The translations under genes were made by a program, and so were the position numbers. 64,000 nt of DNA from an uncultured Flavobacteriales bacterium. GTDB taxonomy: Bacteria > Bacteroidota > Bacteroidia > Flavobacteriales_D > Crocinitomicaceae. The stretch is from contig CAIZQH010000002.1 in the NCBI GenBank assembly GCA_903935095.1, forward strand, positions 1 to 64,000, written 5' to 3'. Below, one piece after another: positions 1 to 9,922 of the stretch (its first letter is position 1; each line of letters opens with the position of its first letter). The notes beneath the pieces were generated by a model, which worked only from the letters and a program-made list of their open reading frames with translations, had not been told where the DNA came from and made no database searches.

Positions 1-135
1 ACAGGAGCTCCATTAGAAGTGGTGGAAAACCTACAGGACTTAGAAGATGAGGGTGATATGTATGAAAGCATCGAAGAAATTTGGCCTGATTATCCATCAA
101 GAGAAGATTTTCTTTTTAACGAAGATGAATATTAA
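1..135 (+). CDS. 3' end of an acidic DUF2795-like protein (partial, truncated by window)
   Basis: Open frame 1 from base 1: TGAPLEVVENLQDLEDEGDMYESIEEIWPDYPSREDFLFNEDEY*; the IWPDYPS-EDF-FNEDEY ending is typical of a short Bacteroidetes protein family. Confidence 0.6.
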   Translation, partial: TGAPLEVVENLQDLEDEGDMYESIEEIWPDYPSREDFLFNEDEY

Positions 136-139
136 TTAA

Positions 140-164
140 ATCCTGCCGAGGCAGGATTTTTTTT
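140..164 (+). terminator. Rho-independent terminator
   Basis: tcctgcc-gag-gcagga stem followed by an 8-9 T run directly after the partial CDS. Confidence 0.85.
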
Positions 165-167
165 ATC

Positions 168-740
168 ATGAACTTTTTAGGACACCTTTATTTTTCAGGA
201 AATAACAAAGAATTGATGCATGCCAATCTCTTTGGAGATTTTGTTCGTGGATCAAAAAACGACCATTTTCCAATAATCATTCAACAAGGAATTAAACTTC
301 ATCGAAATATTGATTTTTACATCGACAACCATCCGAAAGTACGCGAGTTAAAAATGGATTTAATGTATGACCTCCCAAAAGTTGGTCCAGTGGCTATTGA
401 TTTGTTTTTCGACCACTTGCTCGCACGTAACTGGAATCATTTTCATTCAGAAGATTACAACGATTACTTGCAGGATTTCTATCAACATGAAACGCAATAC
501 CGTAGCCATTATCCAGTATCTTTTATGGAATTTCTTTTCAAACTTCGTTCACACAAGTGGATGAACCATTATCCAACAAAATATGGACTAATGAAGTCCT
601 GTGAAGGAGTAGCGAAACGCATTTCCTTTCAAACAAATTTACCTCAAGCCTATCTTGTTTTTGATCAAAAAGAACGGCAAATCGAGGAAGTTTTTCAAGA
701 ATTCATGTTAGACGCGCAAAAGGAATTTTTAACGCAATAA
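168..740 (+). CDS. ACP phosphodiesterase-like protein (AcpH/DUF479 family)
   Basis: MNFLGHLYFSG...ANLFGDFVRG...GIKLHRNID motifs of the AcpH family. Confidence 0.8.
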   Translation: MNFLGHLYFSGNNKELMHANLFGDFVRGSKNDHFPIIIQQGIKLHRNIDFYIDNHPKVRELKMDLMYDLPKVGPVAIDLFFDHLLARNWNHFHSEDYNDYLQDFYQHETQYRSHYPVSFMEFLFKLRSHKWMNHYPTKYGLMKSCEGVAKRISFQTNLPQAYLVFDQKERQIEEVFQEFMLDAQKEFLTQ

Positions 741-3503
741 ATTCACGTGTCCATCAATAACGATGGGACTTTCCCCGTCTTTTCTAGTATAACTAATCTG
801 ATAAGTATAAGTACCAACTGGACATAAAACAAAATCCAATCGACCATCCCAACCAATATTGTGGTTTGCGGATTCAAAAATGGTTCCACCCCAACGATCA
901 TAAATGGATAAACCATAATTTATCGGAGTAAATCCAGTGGAGAAAACCGGGAGAAAAACGGGATTGAACTCTTCACCATCTGGAGTGAACGAATTCGGGA
1001 CATATAAAGCCACATTATCTTGAACTGAAGCCGTTATCACAAGAGAATCTTGACAACCTATGGCCGTTTCACTGATAAGTTGAACAGTGTAAGTACCTTC
1101 CTGAAAAGGCAATTGTACATTAAAGGAACTTTGATTATTCACAAAAGAACTCCCTAAAATGGTCCAAGTACTTTGATTATTACCAGATGTTATGTTAAAG
1201 ATGCTAATGTTCGGATCGTCTATTTCCACTTGATCTGGTTCTAAGTAAAAATTTGGAATTGGAGTTGGATCAACGGTTACCGTGAGCGTTTGAGTGGTAG
1301 ACATACAACCTAATGCATCCATTCCATAAACGGAATAACTCGTTGTTTGTGAAGGAACTACGGAAATACTACCATTTGGATTTTGTGGAATACCCCAAAC
1401 ATAGCTTAACGCTCCGTATGCGAACAAATTTAATGGAGTATTCGCACACACCATCGTATCTTGCACACTGACAATAGGCAATGGATTTACTGTTAAGGTC
1501 AATTGAACGAGGGAATCACAACCAAATACAGATGGAATCGTAAGTGAATATTGGCCAGCGACCGTCAGGTTTTGACCATTAAAATCATAGGAGTCTCCGG
1601 AACAAATCGAAGCTGAAATGGCTGTGAAACTGGGTTGTACAATGAATAATTGCAGGGTAACTACTGAATCGCATCCAAGAATATTTTGCAAGGTATTAAC
1701 GTACACTCCCGCTTGATTTAAACTCTGTCCATGGAATAAATAAGTCGAACCAGCACATATAGAATCAGAATAACCAGTGTAAACTGATGGATTCTGAAAT
1801 ACCTCCATCGTAGCTTGTGCTGTACATCCATTCAAATTCGTCGCTATCGCTGAATATACTCCTGGAGAATTCACCTGTATGGAATTTGAGGATTCACCTG
1901 TACTCCAGGTAATGGAATTAAAAACACCCACAGCTTGGATGTTAGCAATTTCCCCTTGGCAAATTGTGGCATCCTGACCTATATTGAACGGAAAACTACT
2001 CAAACCAACCACAATTGAATCTCGAGCAATGGAACATCCACTCGGTACGTCTACCCAGTAAATACCTGGAGAATTGATGCTAATACTGGATGTTGTTTGA
2101 CCGTTATTCCAGACATAGGTTGGAAATGAAACACTCGTTTGTAATATCACGGTTTCACCTTGACAAATATCAAAGTCCTGTCCTAAATTTGGAATATTCG
2201 CTGCAGATGGTGCAGGAAAATTAAATACTTGAATTCCTGGTGCACCACTAGTAGCTCCATGAGAAGTCCCCGCACAAGATGGTCCAGTATGCAGTACCAT
2301 TCCAGAAGATCCACCAGCTAGTAAATTTGTTACGTTAGCAGGAATTGATGCTTGTTGATAACAAACTGCTCCACCTCCACCACCTCCACCCGGGCCATGA
2401 CAAGCAGAAGACCATAACGTACTGAAGATATTACCCCCATTCCCACCTCTCAGATCTAAGGTAATTGTGGACGATGTATTTGCACACATATAAGATACAT
2501 ACCCTCCAGCTCCACCACCGCCTGCTCCTTCAGAATCAGTATTTCCGATAACATTTGCGCCACGTGCATCAATCGTAAAGTTGTTGCCATTAATGGTTGG
2601 AGAAGTTAGAAAAACCATTCCACCACCATTAGAACCAGCGGTTGCATTGAGACCATTATCTTTATAACCGCCACCTCCGCCACCACCGAGATAGGCTTTA
2701 AAGGAAGCATAGCTTGGTGCTAATCCACCAAGTCCGTATGAAGTATTTAATTGACAAGAACCATAAAATTCATTTCCTCCTCTTCCACCAATGCCGCCGT
2801 TTCCACCACCACCAGCTCCAGGATTTCCTGTATTTGAGCCGCCACCGCCATTTGCTAAAGGTGCACGATTTGAATCCATGGTCACAGGAGGAATGGCTAT
2901 CCCCTCTCCTTTTTTTCCGGCATTTTGATTGGCGAAATTAGGGTCATTACAGGCAAAAAATCCATTAAAGACTGCACCTCCTACAAATCCTTGTCCAGAC
3001 ACATTGATATTCGCATTAAAGGTAATACTGTTCGTTGCTTCGATGGCAACGATTCCTCCTGTCGTACCGTTCCATGGCTGAGCTGTTACCGTTCCTACAA
3101 TGGTGACATTTGAAAAAATGGGTACGCGAACCAATTGAACTTTACCCGATGGAGTATACGATTTGCATAAATTCGTCGAAAAATTGACTGTGTTTCCGCT
3201 AATTGATGCTATCGTGACAAACTCGAAGTTCCCTGCATTCCCAAGAGATGTAATGGTTCCAAATGCAACAGTATTGGTTGAGGTTATTGCTGCCCCTTTC
3301 ATTTGAATGATTAGAACTTTATCCCCTACTTGAAAAGAACCTAAGGAATTTAGGGTTGCACTATTTGCTGTAACAGAGGACACAGAAGCGTAGGAATTAA
3401 CTACGCCTGAAATTGATTGAGCAGAAAGTGAACTTTCATGAACGACTAGTACAGACAATAGAAGAATTGGTAATGAAAAGAGTTTTACTAATCTTCTCTG
3501 CAT
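729..3503 (-). CDS. Secreted glycine-rich protein with gliding motility-associated C-terminal domain (T9SS substrate)
   Basis: Signal peptide; GGGG-rich region; IC.G..Y.FNGQ...GCDS modules; C-terminal YVPNSFTPDGEEFNPVF...YDRWGG.IFES...GWDGR CHU_C-type domain. Confidence 0.85.
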   Translation of the reverse strand: MQRRLVKLFSLPILLLSVLVVHESSLSAQSISGVVNSYASVSSVTANSATLNSLGSFQVGDKVLIIQMKGAAITSTNTVAFGTITSLGNAGNFEFVTIASISGNTVNFSTNLCKSYTPSGKVQLVRVPIFSNVTIVGTVTAQPWNGTTGGIVAIEATNSITFNANINVSGQGFVGGAVFNGFFACNDPNFANQNAGKKGEGIAIPPVTMDSNRAPLANGGGGSNTGNPGAGGGGNGGIGGRGGNEFYGSCQLNTSYGLGGLAPSYASFKAYLGGGGGGGYKDNGLNATAGSNGGGMVFLTSPTINGNNFTIDARGANVIGNTDSEGAGGGGAGGYVSYMCANTSSTITLDLRGGNGGNIFSTLWSSACHGPGGGGGGGAVCYQQASIPANVTNLLAGGSSGMVLHTGPSCAGTSHGATSGAPGIQVFNFPAPSAANIPNLGQDFDICQGETVILQTSVSFPTYVWNNGQTTSSISINSPGIYWVDVPSGCSIARDSIVVGLSSFPFNIGQDATICQGEIANIQAVGVFNSITWSTGESSNSIQVNSPGVYSAIATNLNGCTAQATMEVFQNPSVYTGYSDSICAGSTYLFHGQSLNQAGVYVNTLQNILGCDSVVTLQLFIVQPSFTAISASICSGDSYDFNGQNLTVAGQYSLTIPSVFGCDSLVQLTLTVNPLPIVSVQDTMVCANTPLNLFAYGALSYVWGIPQNPNGSISVVPSQTTSYSVYGMDALGCMSTTQTLTVTVDPTPIPNFYLEPDQVEIDDPNISIFNITSGNNQSTWTILGSSFVNNQSSFNVQLPFQEGTYTVQLISETAIGCQDSLVITASVQDNVALYVPNSFTPDGEEFNPVFLPVFSTGFTPINYGLSIYDRWGGTIFESANHNIGWDGRLDFVLCPVGTYTYQISYTRKDGESPIVIDGHVNLLR

Positions 3504-3507
3504 CCTT

Positions 3508-5862
3508 CTATTTTAGCAAGTTTATATTTCCTGAAATGGACTTATATTCCCCGGACTTTGTCTCAATAAATCGAATGTTATATGCATACATTCCTTCTTG
3601 ACATTTCACAAAGTTCAAATATCCATCCCAACCTATTTGTGGATTTTGGGAAGTGAACATCAATTCACCCCATCGGTCATAAACATCCAATTGATAACTC
3701 AAAGGTTCAAATCCAGATGTAAAAACCGGAGTAAACATATTATTATGCTCATCCCCGTCCGGTGTAAAGGAATTTGGCACATAGTAAATCACATCACCTT
3801 TGACTTGAATAAGTTGAGTAATGGAGTCCAGACATCCATATTGACTTTCAACAAGTAAGCTAACATTGTAATTCCCTTCCTCAAATGGATATTGATACTC
3901 GAAAGGAGCACTTACCTCTTGTAAGACATTGCCGTCATCAAAATCCCACGTAGAAATCACTTGACCTGTGGACAAATTGCTAAATGTAACAATAGGAGAA
4001 TCACTGGTAAGAAAATATGGATCCGCTCCAATAAGCGCAACCGGATTGGGACGGACCGTCACGATCGAAACAGCTGTATCTGAACAGTTAAATTGATTGA
4101 ATCCAATGACCTGATAAGTAGAAGTAACAGAAGGACTCACATACACTTGCGATCCAACTAAATTTGATGGGTCCCAAGAATAGGTATCTGCACCAATAAC
4201 CGTCATAGAAGCCATTTTACCTAAACAGATTTCTTGGTCAGGGGTTAAGGTGATGATCGGTTTGGGGTATAACGTAAAACTCGTTTGAATGGAATCTACA
4301 CAACCTGCTGTTGTGTAACCTATCGCTTGAAACGTTCCCGTTCCAGTAGGGATAATTGACTGAACATTTCCGTTACTGTTGCTTACACCAGGCCCACTCC
4401 ATGAATACGTCGCTGCACCTGAAGCGGTTAATGTTAAACTTTCATTTGGACATAAGGCCTGAGCAGAGGCGACTAAGCCCATGTTGGGTAATGGATTCAC
4501 CGTTAAATCCAATGAATCTAAATGTGTACAGCCATCGTTATTTGTTGCTAATAAAAAGAACTCATTGGAAATGGTTGGATTCCACGTCATTGCACCAGAA
4601 CTCGTTGGGACAGCCATTTGAGGTGTCCAGGTATATGAATACGTTCCTCCAACCCCTTCTGGCGCAAGTATTAAGGAATTACCTATACAAAGCGTTGTGT
4701 CCGAAAGTGTAAACACAGGTTCATTGGAAATGACAATATTTAAATTCTTGATGGAATCGCAACCATGAATGCTTGTTAAGGAATCAATATAAAGTCCAGA
4801 TTGCGTAATTAATTGACCGTTAAAATTATAAGGGCCGCCATCGCAAATGGTTTGATTTATCGTGTTATTAAATTCGGGAAATACCGTAACAACTATTTGA
4901 TCAGTGGTTGAACAAAGTCCTGGATTACTTGCTAACGAAGTTGTAACCGTATATGTCTGAGTAATTGGAGCACCGGTGGTATTCGGCAAGGTGACAATTG
5001 GATTCGCCGCAGTAGATGAAGAGAGACCAACATTAGGTGACCAAGAATAAAGATTCAAAGCATTTGGTGTCGAACCAATTGAAACACCTTCATTCGAACA
5101 TGTAGCGACATCAGCACCCGCATTGGAAACAGCTTGATTCGTAAAAATGGTTACGTTACGAATGGAATGCAAGTCATACAATTGACCAGTACTTGCTGTG
5201 AATCCAACATAGCCGGTAAAATTGACCGGTGAATTTGCTTGTAAAAGTTGAACATTATTTACAAATACAGTGACCAATCCATTATTATAAGTGATTTTCA
5301 CAGGTTGATAGTTTGCATTGCGCAGGTAATTTAATGATCCAAATGAATTTTGAATCTTAGGTGTTCCTGCTAAACATTCATTATATCCTACACCATTAAA
5401 AATTTGGATTTCCGGGTTTGTTCCACCTTGACTACAATTATCATAAGTATCTATGACGATTTTTAGGCCATTTGCAGTGCCTGGAATACCAATGCCGCCG
5501 CCAAGAACAAAACCAGTAGGTGGAACACTTAAAAAGCAAAAGGCTAAACCATCTGCTGCATTACCACCCCAAATACGGTATTCAAATTCAACGGTCCATG
5601 TTTGACAAGCAGTCAGGTTAATAGGCGAACTGTAAAACACACCGCCCGACTGAGTAGCTAAATTGTTGGTTAGGATCATTTCATTACTGAAGGCATCTCC
5701 ATCACCCGGTGTATCACCAATGTGTGCATTTCCCGTTAAGTTCCAACCAGTTGTAATCATATTTGGCGAACCTGTTAATTGTCCAAATACAAAGTTTTGA
5801 GCCCATTGAATATTCGAAATCAATAAAAAACTCAATAGAAGAAAGCTTGTTTTCATCATCAT
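3508..5862 (-). CDS. Secreted L-type lectin-like domain protein with gliding motility-associated C-terminal domain (T9SS substrate)
   Basis: N-terminal WTVEFEYRIWGGNAADGLAFCFL...GLKIVIDTYDN lectin-like region; C-terminal YVPNSFTPDGDEHNNMFTPVF...YDRWGELMF...GWDGY. Confidence 0.85.
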   Translation of the reverse strand: MMMKTSFLLLSFLLISNIQWAQNFVFGQLTGSPNMITTGWNLTGNAHIGDTPGDGDAFSNEMILTNNLATQSGGVFYSSPINLTACQTWTVEFEYRIWGGNAADGLAFCFLSVPPTGFVLGGGIGIPGTANGLKIVIDTYDNCSQGGTNPEIQIFNGVGYNECLAGTPKIQNSFGSLNYLRNANYQPVKITYNNGLVTVFVNNVQLLQANSPVNFTGYVGFTASTGQLYDLHSIRNVTIFTNQAVSNAGADVATCSNEGVSIGSTPNALNLYSWSPNVGLSSSTAANPIVTLPNTTGAPITQTYTVTTSLASNPGLCSTTDQIVVTVFPEFNNTINQTICDGGPYNFNGQLITQSGLYIDSLTSIHGCDSIKNLNIVISNEPVFTLSDTTLCIGNSLILAPEGVGGTYSYTWTPQMAVPTSSGAMTWNPTISNEFFLLATNNDGCTHLDSLDLTVNPLPNMGLVASAQALCPNESLTLTASGAATYSWSGPGVSNSNGNVQSIIPTGTGTFQAIGYTTAGCVDSIQTSFTLYPKPIITLTPDQEICLGKMASMTVIGADTYSWDPSNLVGSQVYVSPSVTSTYQVIGFNQFNCSDTAVSIVTVRPNPVALIGADPYFLTSDSPIVTFSNLSTGQVISTWDFDDGNVLQEVSAPFEYQYPFEEGNYNVSLLVESQYGCLDSITQLIQVKGDVIYYVPNSFTPDGDEHNNMFTPVFTSGFEPLSYQLDVYDRWGELMFTSQNPQIGWDGYLNFVKCQEGMYAYNIRFIETKSGEYKSISGNINLLK

Positions 5863-5914
5863 CGGCTAAAAGACGTTATAAACATTAAATAGTTGCTAAA
5901 TTTAAGTAAAATTA

Positions 5915-5945
5915 TTGCGCTATTCATTTACTTAGTGTAATTTTG
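5915..5945 (+). promoter_or_regulatory. Bacteroidetes-type promoter for zwf-pgl-edd
   Basis: TTG (5915-5917), 20-bp spacer, TAATTTTG (5938-5945), matching the TTG-N19-20-TAnnTTTG consensus. Confidence 0.7.
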
Positions 5946-5969
5946 ACACAAACCAATGCTGTTCTAAGA

Positions 5970-7460
5970 ATGAATGCAAACAACAAAAAAACCAATTACA
6001 GTACAGAACGTTTTCAATCGTTTAATATTGTGGTATTCGGTGGAGATGGTGATTTAGCCATACGTAAAATCTATCCGGCACTATTTCATAGAGACCTTGA
6101 TGGACAATTAAATCTTGACTATAATATCGTTGGAGTTACGCGTAAAAACCCGAATGAAAAAGATTTTTTTGATAAGTTAATTCCTTTCTTGGAAACGAGT
6201 GACCATCACCGTTACCATCGAAATGAAATTGAGAAATTTCTTAAAAAAATCAAACTAATTAAAGCAGCTGATACCTCAATCGAGGACTATTCAGAATTAA
6301 GTAACTACATCAAACAATTTCCTGACTATCAAAATATCTATTACTTCTCTACTCCTTCTTCAGCTTTTGGTCCAATAGCACGAACATTAAAAGCTTCTGG
6401 TTTAGTAAACGAAATAAGTAAGGTTGTTATAGAAAAACCATTAGGATATAGCCTAGAATCATCTAATGCGATCAATGATGAAATTACGCAAGCCTTTGAT
6501 GAACATCAAATCTACCGAATCGATCATTACCTTGGGAAAGAGACTGTTCAGAATTTAATGGTCCTTCGATTTGCAAATAATTTATTCGAACGCGCATGGA
6601 ATGCGGAGAACATTGATAGCATTCAAATTACCGTGGCTGAAAGTCTAGGTGTAGAAAAACGGGCATCCTATTATGATAATTCGGGAGCATTGTTAGACAT
6701 GGTTCAAAACCATTTGTTGCAATTACTTTGTTTAGTAGCCATGGAACCTCCTGTTTCTTTGGAAGCGGATGAAGTACGAAATGAAAAATTAAAAGTGCTT
6801 CGTGCCCTGCGACCACTAACGAAAAAGAGTGTTCAAACGGATACCGTAAAGGGACAATATACTCGTGGAAAAATAAATGGTGAACAAGTGAGTTCTTACT
6901 TGGAGGACATCGAAAAATACGATTCAAAAACAGAAACCTTCGTTGCCATGAAGGCCTATGTCGACAACTGGAGATGGAAAAATGTTCCATTCTATTTGCG
7001 CACAGGAAAACGAATGATCAAGCGTTATTCGGAGATTGTCATCAACTTCAAAGAAGTGCGTCACAATATTTTTCCATCCAAAGAGAAATTAAACAACAAC
7101 AAGTTAATCATTCGTCTTCAACCAGAAGAGCGAATTGAATTGATACAAATGACCAAGATTCCAGGCCCAGGTGGATACCGCTACAAGCCTATCGCATTAA
7201 AATTGGATTACATTGATTCCTTTAAAGAACGATTTCCAGATGCTTATGAACGGTTGATTATCGACGTCATTCGTGGGAATCAAACCTTGTTTATGCGTCA
7301 GGATGAACTTCAAGCAGCCTGGACATACATCGAGTCGATTACCAACTCATGGAAATCAAGTAACATGCCGAATGTACTTTACGAAGCCGGTACTTGGGGT
7401 CCTGGGGATTTAATTTTGGACGAAAATGAATCTTGGATTACAAAGTCATGGAGAGATTAA
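5970..7460 (+). CDS. zwf: Glucose-6-phosphate 1-dehydrogenase
   Basis: FGGDGDLAIRKIYPALF, RIDHYLGKETVQNLMVLRFAN, YLRTGKRM motifs. Start moved to ATG 5970 because the track's TTG at 5943 lies in the -7 box. Confidence 0.95.
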   Translation: MNANNKKTNYSTERFQSFNIVVFGGDGDLAIRKIYPALFHRDLDGQLNLDYNIVGVTRKNPNEKDFFDKLIPFLETSDHHRYHRNEIEKFLKKIKLIKAADTSIEDYSELSNYIKQFPDYQNIYYFSTPSSAFGPIARTLKASGLVNEISKVVIEKPLGYSLESSNAINDEITQAFDEHQIYRIDHYLGKETVQNLMVLRFANNLFERAWNAENIDSIQITVAESLGVEKRASYYDNSGALLDMVQNHLLQLLCLVAMEPPVSLEADEVRNEKLKVLRALRPLTKKSVQTDTVKGQYTRGKINGEQVSSYLEDIEKYDSKTETFVAMKAYVDNWRWKNVPFYLRTGKRMIKRYSEIVINFKEVRHNIFPSKEKLNNNKLIIRLQPEERIELIQMTKIPGPGGYRYKPIALKLDYIDSFKERFPDAYERLIIDVIRGNQTLFMRQDELQAAWTYIESITNSWKSSNMPNVLYEAGTWGPGDLILDENESWITKSWRD

Positions 7461-8119
7461 TTTCATTTGATACAAAGGAGGCGTTAGAACATCAATTAGC
7501 TGAACGCATAGCTGAAATTTTAAGACAACGTGTTTCGAAAAATGGCCAGGCTTGTATGCTGTTATCGGGCGGAAGTACTCCTAAAAACCTATATCAGCTA
7601 TTAGGTACTTTGGACTTAGATTGGTCAAACATACACATCGGATTGGTAGACGAACGATTTGTCAACCAAGAAAACGCATCGTCGAATGAGAAATTAATCC
7701 GTGAAAACCTGATGACAGGCAACGCTTCTCAAGCTCAGTTTCATTCAATGGTCATGGATCCAATGAATTACGATAGTAATTTACTTTTAGCCACTCCAGA
7801 AAATGAGCTATTCAGAAATGCTGACGTCATCATCCTTGGAATGGGCGATGATGGTCACACCGCTTCGCTATTTCCAACTGATGATCGTTCCGAATTAGCA
7901 ACTACCTCAAGTGAGCTTCTGGCGAATACCACTTCACCAAACGAACCTGCGCGTCGCATCACTTTTTGCGGTCCAATTCTTCAACAAGGAAAACATATTT
8001 TTCTGATGATTACTGGAGGAAAGAAATTACAAGTTTTAGCTGAATGTGAATCAAAAAAATACCCAATACATCATTTTATTCCTTTTATAGAAGGGATTTA
8101 CTACACGGAAAACGCATAA
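7448..8119 (+). CDS. pgl: 6-phosphogluconolactonase
   Basis: LSGGSTPKNLYQLL, GLVDERFV, ILGMGDDGHTASLFP motifs; overlaps the zwf end; ATG at 7448 preferred over TTG at 7433. Confidence 0.92.
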   Translation: MERLISFDTKEALEHQLAERIAEILRQRVSKNGQACMLLSGGSTPKNLYQLLGTLDLDWSNIHIGLVDERFVNQENASSNEKLIRENLMTGNASQAQFHSMVMDPMNYDSNLLLATPENELFRNADVIILGMGDDGHTASLFPTDDRSELATTSSELLANTTSPNEPARRITFCGPILQQGKHIFLMITGGKKLQVLAECESKKYPIHHFIPFIEGIYYTENA

Positions 8120-8122
8120 GTT

Positions 8123-9922
8123 ATGAATGCAAAAGTTTTAGAAATCACCCAACGAATCATCGATCGCAGTCAAGTGACACGAGCAACCTATTTGCAACAA
8201 ATGAAATCCGCGCACCAAGAAGGCGTGACGCGTCAAGCAATGAGTTGCGGGAATCTTGCACACGCTTTTGCAGCATGTGACACACACGATAAAGCAGGAT
8301 TAGCGCAAAACAAACTACCGAATATCGGAATCGTCACCGCATACAACGACATGTTGTCTGCTCATAAAGTATACGAGGACTATCCAAAAAACCTTCGTGT
8401 ATATGCGAATAAACATAACGCAATCGCGCAAGTTGCTGGAGCAGTTCCCGCGATGTGTGATGGTGTGACGCAAGGTCAACCCGGAATGGAACTTTCTCTG
8501 TATTCCAGAGATGTGATTGCGATGTCAACAGCCATTGCATTGTCGCACAATATGTTTGACGCTATATTATGCCTGGGGATTTGTGATAAAATCGTACCAG
8601 GACTTATGATAGGCGCATTGCGATTTGGACACCTACCCACTGTTTTCGTTCCAGGCGGACCCATGCCAAGTGGAATTAGCAACGACGAAAAAGGACGCAT
8701 TCGTCAACTATATGCTGAAGGAAAAATTGGACGTGAAGAATTATTAAAAGGAGAATCTGATTCCTATCATTCACCTGGCACCTGTACATTTTACGGTACA
8801 GCAAACAGCAATCAAATGCTCATGGAAATCATGGGGATGCAATTACCTGGATCAAGTTTTGTCAATCCTGGAACTGAACTACGTGACTTATTGAACGAAG
8901 AAGCAGTCAAAATTGCTGCAGAAAATACAAAACACGGTTTTAAACGATCCATTGCCAACATCGTTGATGAGAAGGTGATTGTGAATGGAATCATCGGTTT
9001 ATTAGCGACAGGTGGATCAACAAACCACACGATTCATTTAATTGCTATTGCAAGAGCAGCAGGAATCATCATCAATTGGGATGACATGTCTGATTTATCA
9101 GATGTTGTTCCATTATTGACACGCATGTATCCAAACGGCGCGGCGGATGTGAATCATTTCCATGCATCAGGTGGAATGGGATTTGTAATTCGCACCCTAT
9201 TAGATCACGGAATTTTACACGAAGACGTTTATACCATTTTAGGAAAAGGATTAAATGACTATAAACAAGAACCTAAAATTGACAATCATCAATTAATTTG
9301 GGTAGATGGTGCTAAGGAAACATTGAATGAATCCATCATTCGTCCGGTTGACAATCCATTTTCAAAAGATGGTGGAATTAAGCTTTTAAACGGAAACCTA
9401 GGTCGTTCCGTCATTAAAACGGCAGCTGTAGCAGATGATCAACGTGTGATCGAAGCTCCAGCGATTGTTTTTCACGAACAAAGTGAATTGATCAAAGCAT
9501 TCAAAAACGGTGAATTGGAGAAAGATTTCATCGCAGTTATTCCTTTTCAAGGTCCTAAACACAATGGAATGCCTGAATTACATCAATTGACTCCAACCCT
9601 AACGATTTTACAGAAAAAAGGATTTAAAGTTGCTTTGGTAACGGACGGACGAATGTCCGGTGCATCCGGAAAAGTTCCCGCAGCCATTCACTTAACACCC
9701 GAAGCAAAAGACGGCGGAATGATTGCCAAAATTCGCACAGGTGATGTCATTCGTTTGGATTCTTACCATGGAGAATTGACCGTATTGAATCAAGCAGAAG
9801 TGGAAGCAAGAGAAGCTACATATATTTCTAACGAGGATACTTTTGCCTTTGGAAGAGAGTTATTCGCGAATATTCGTAGAATGGTGACTAAAAGTGAAGA
9901 AGGCGCAAGTTTCCTTTTCTAA
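8123..9922 (+). CDS. edd: Phosphogluconate dehydratase
   Basis: IlvD/Edd family: GIVTAYNDMLSAHKVYEDYP, AMCDGVTQGQPGMELSLYSRDVIAMSTAIALSHNMFDA, LVTDGRMSGASGKVPAAIHL. Confidence 0.95.
   Translation: MNAKVLEITQRIIDRSQVTRATYLQQMKSAHQEGVTRQAMSCGNLAHAFAACDTHDKAGLAQNKLPNIGIVTAYNDMLSAHKVYEDYPKNLRVYANKHNAIAQVAGAVPAMCDGVTQGQPGMELSLYSRDVIAMSTAIALSHNMFDAILCLGICDKIVPGLMIGALRFGHLPTVFVPGGPMPSGISNDEKGRIRQLYAEGKIGREELLKGESDSYHSPGTCTFYGTANSNQMLMEIMGMQLPGSSFVNPGTELRDLLNEEAVKIAAENTKHGFKRSIANIVDEKVIVNGIIGLLATGGSTNHTIHLIAIARAAGIIINWDDMSDLSDVVPLLTRMYPNGAADVNHFHASGGMGFVIRTLLDHGILHEDVYTILGKGLNDYKQEPKIDNHQLIWVDGAKETLNESIIRPVDNPFSKDGGIKLLNGNLGRSVIKTAAVADDQRVIEAPAIVFHEQSELIKAFKNGELEKDFIAVIPFQGPKHNGMPELHQLTPTLTILQKKGFKVALVTDGRMSGASGKVPAAIHLTPEAKDGGMIAKIRTGDVIRLDSYHGELTVLNQAEVEAREATYISNEDTFAFGRELFANIRRMVTKSEEGASFLF

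Noticed and set aside
742-780. Hairpin gtccatc-aataac-gatgggac as terminator of the acpH-like gene
   Set aside because: Bulged stem and no uninterrupted T tract; too weak to call.
2714-2941. His-rich + strand ORF (75 aa, HHHQL...)
   Set aside because: Antisense to the glycine-rich coding region; composition is a mirror of GGN codons.
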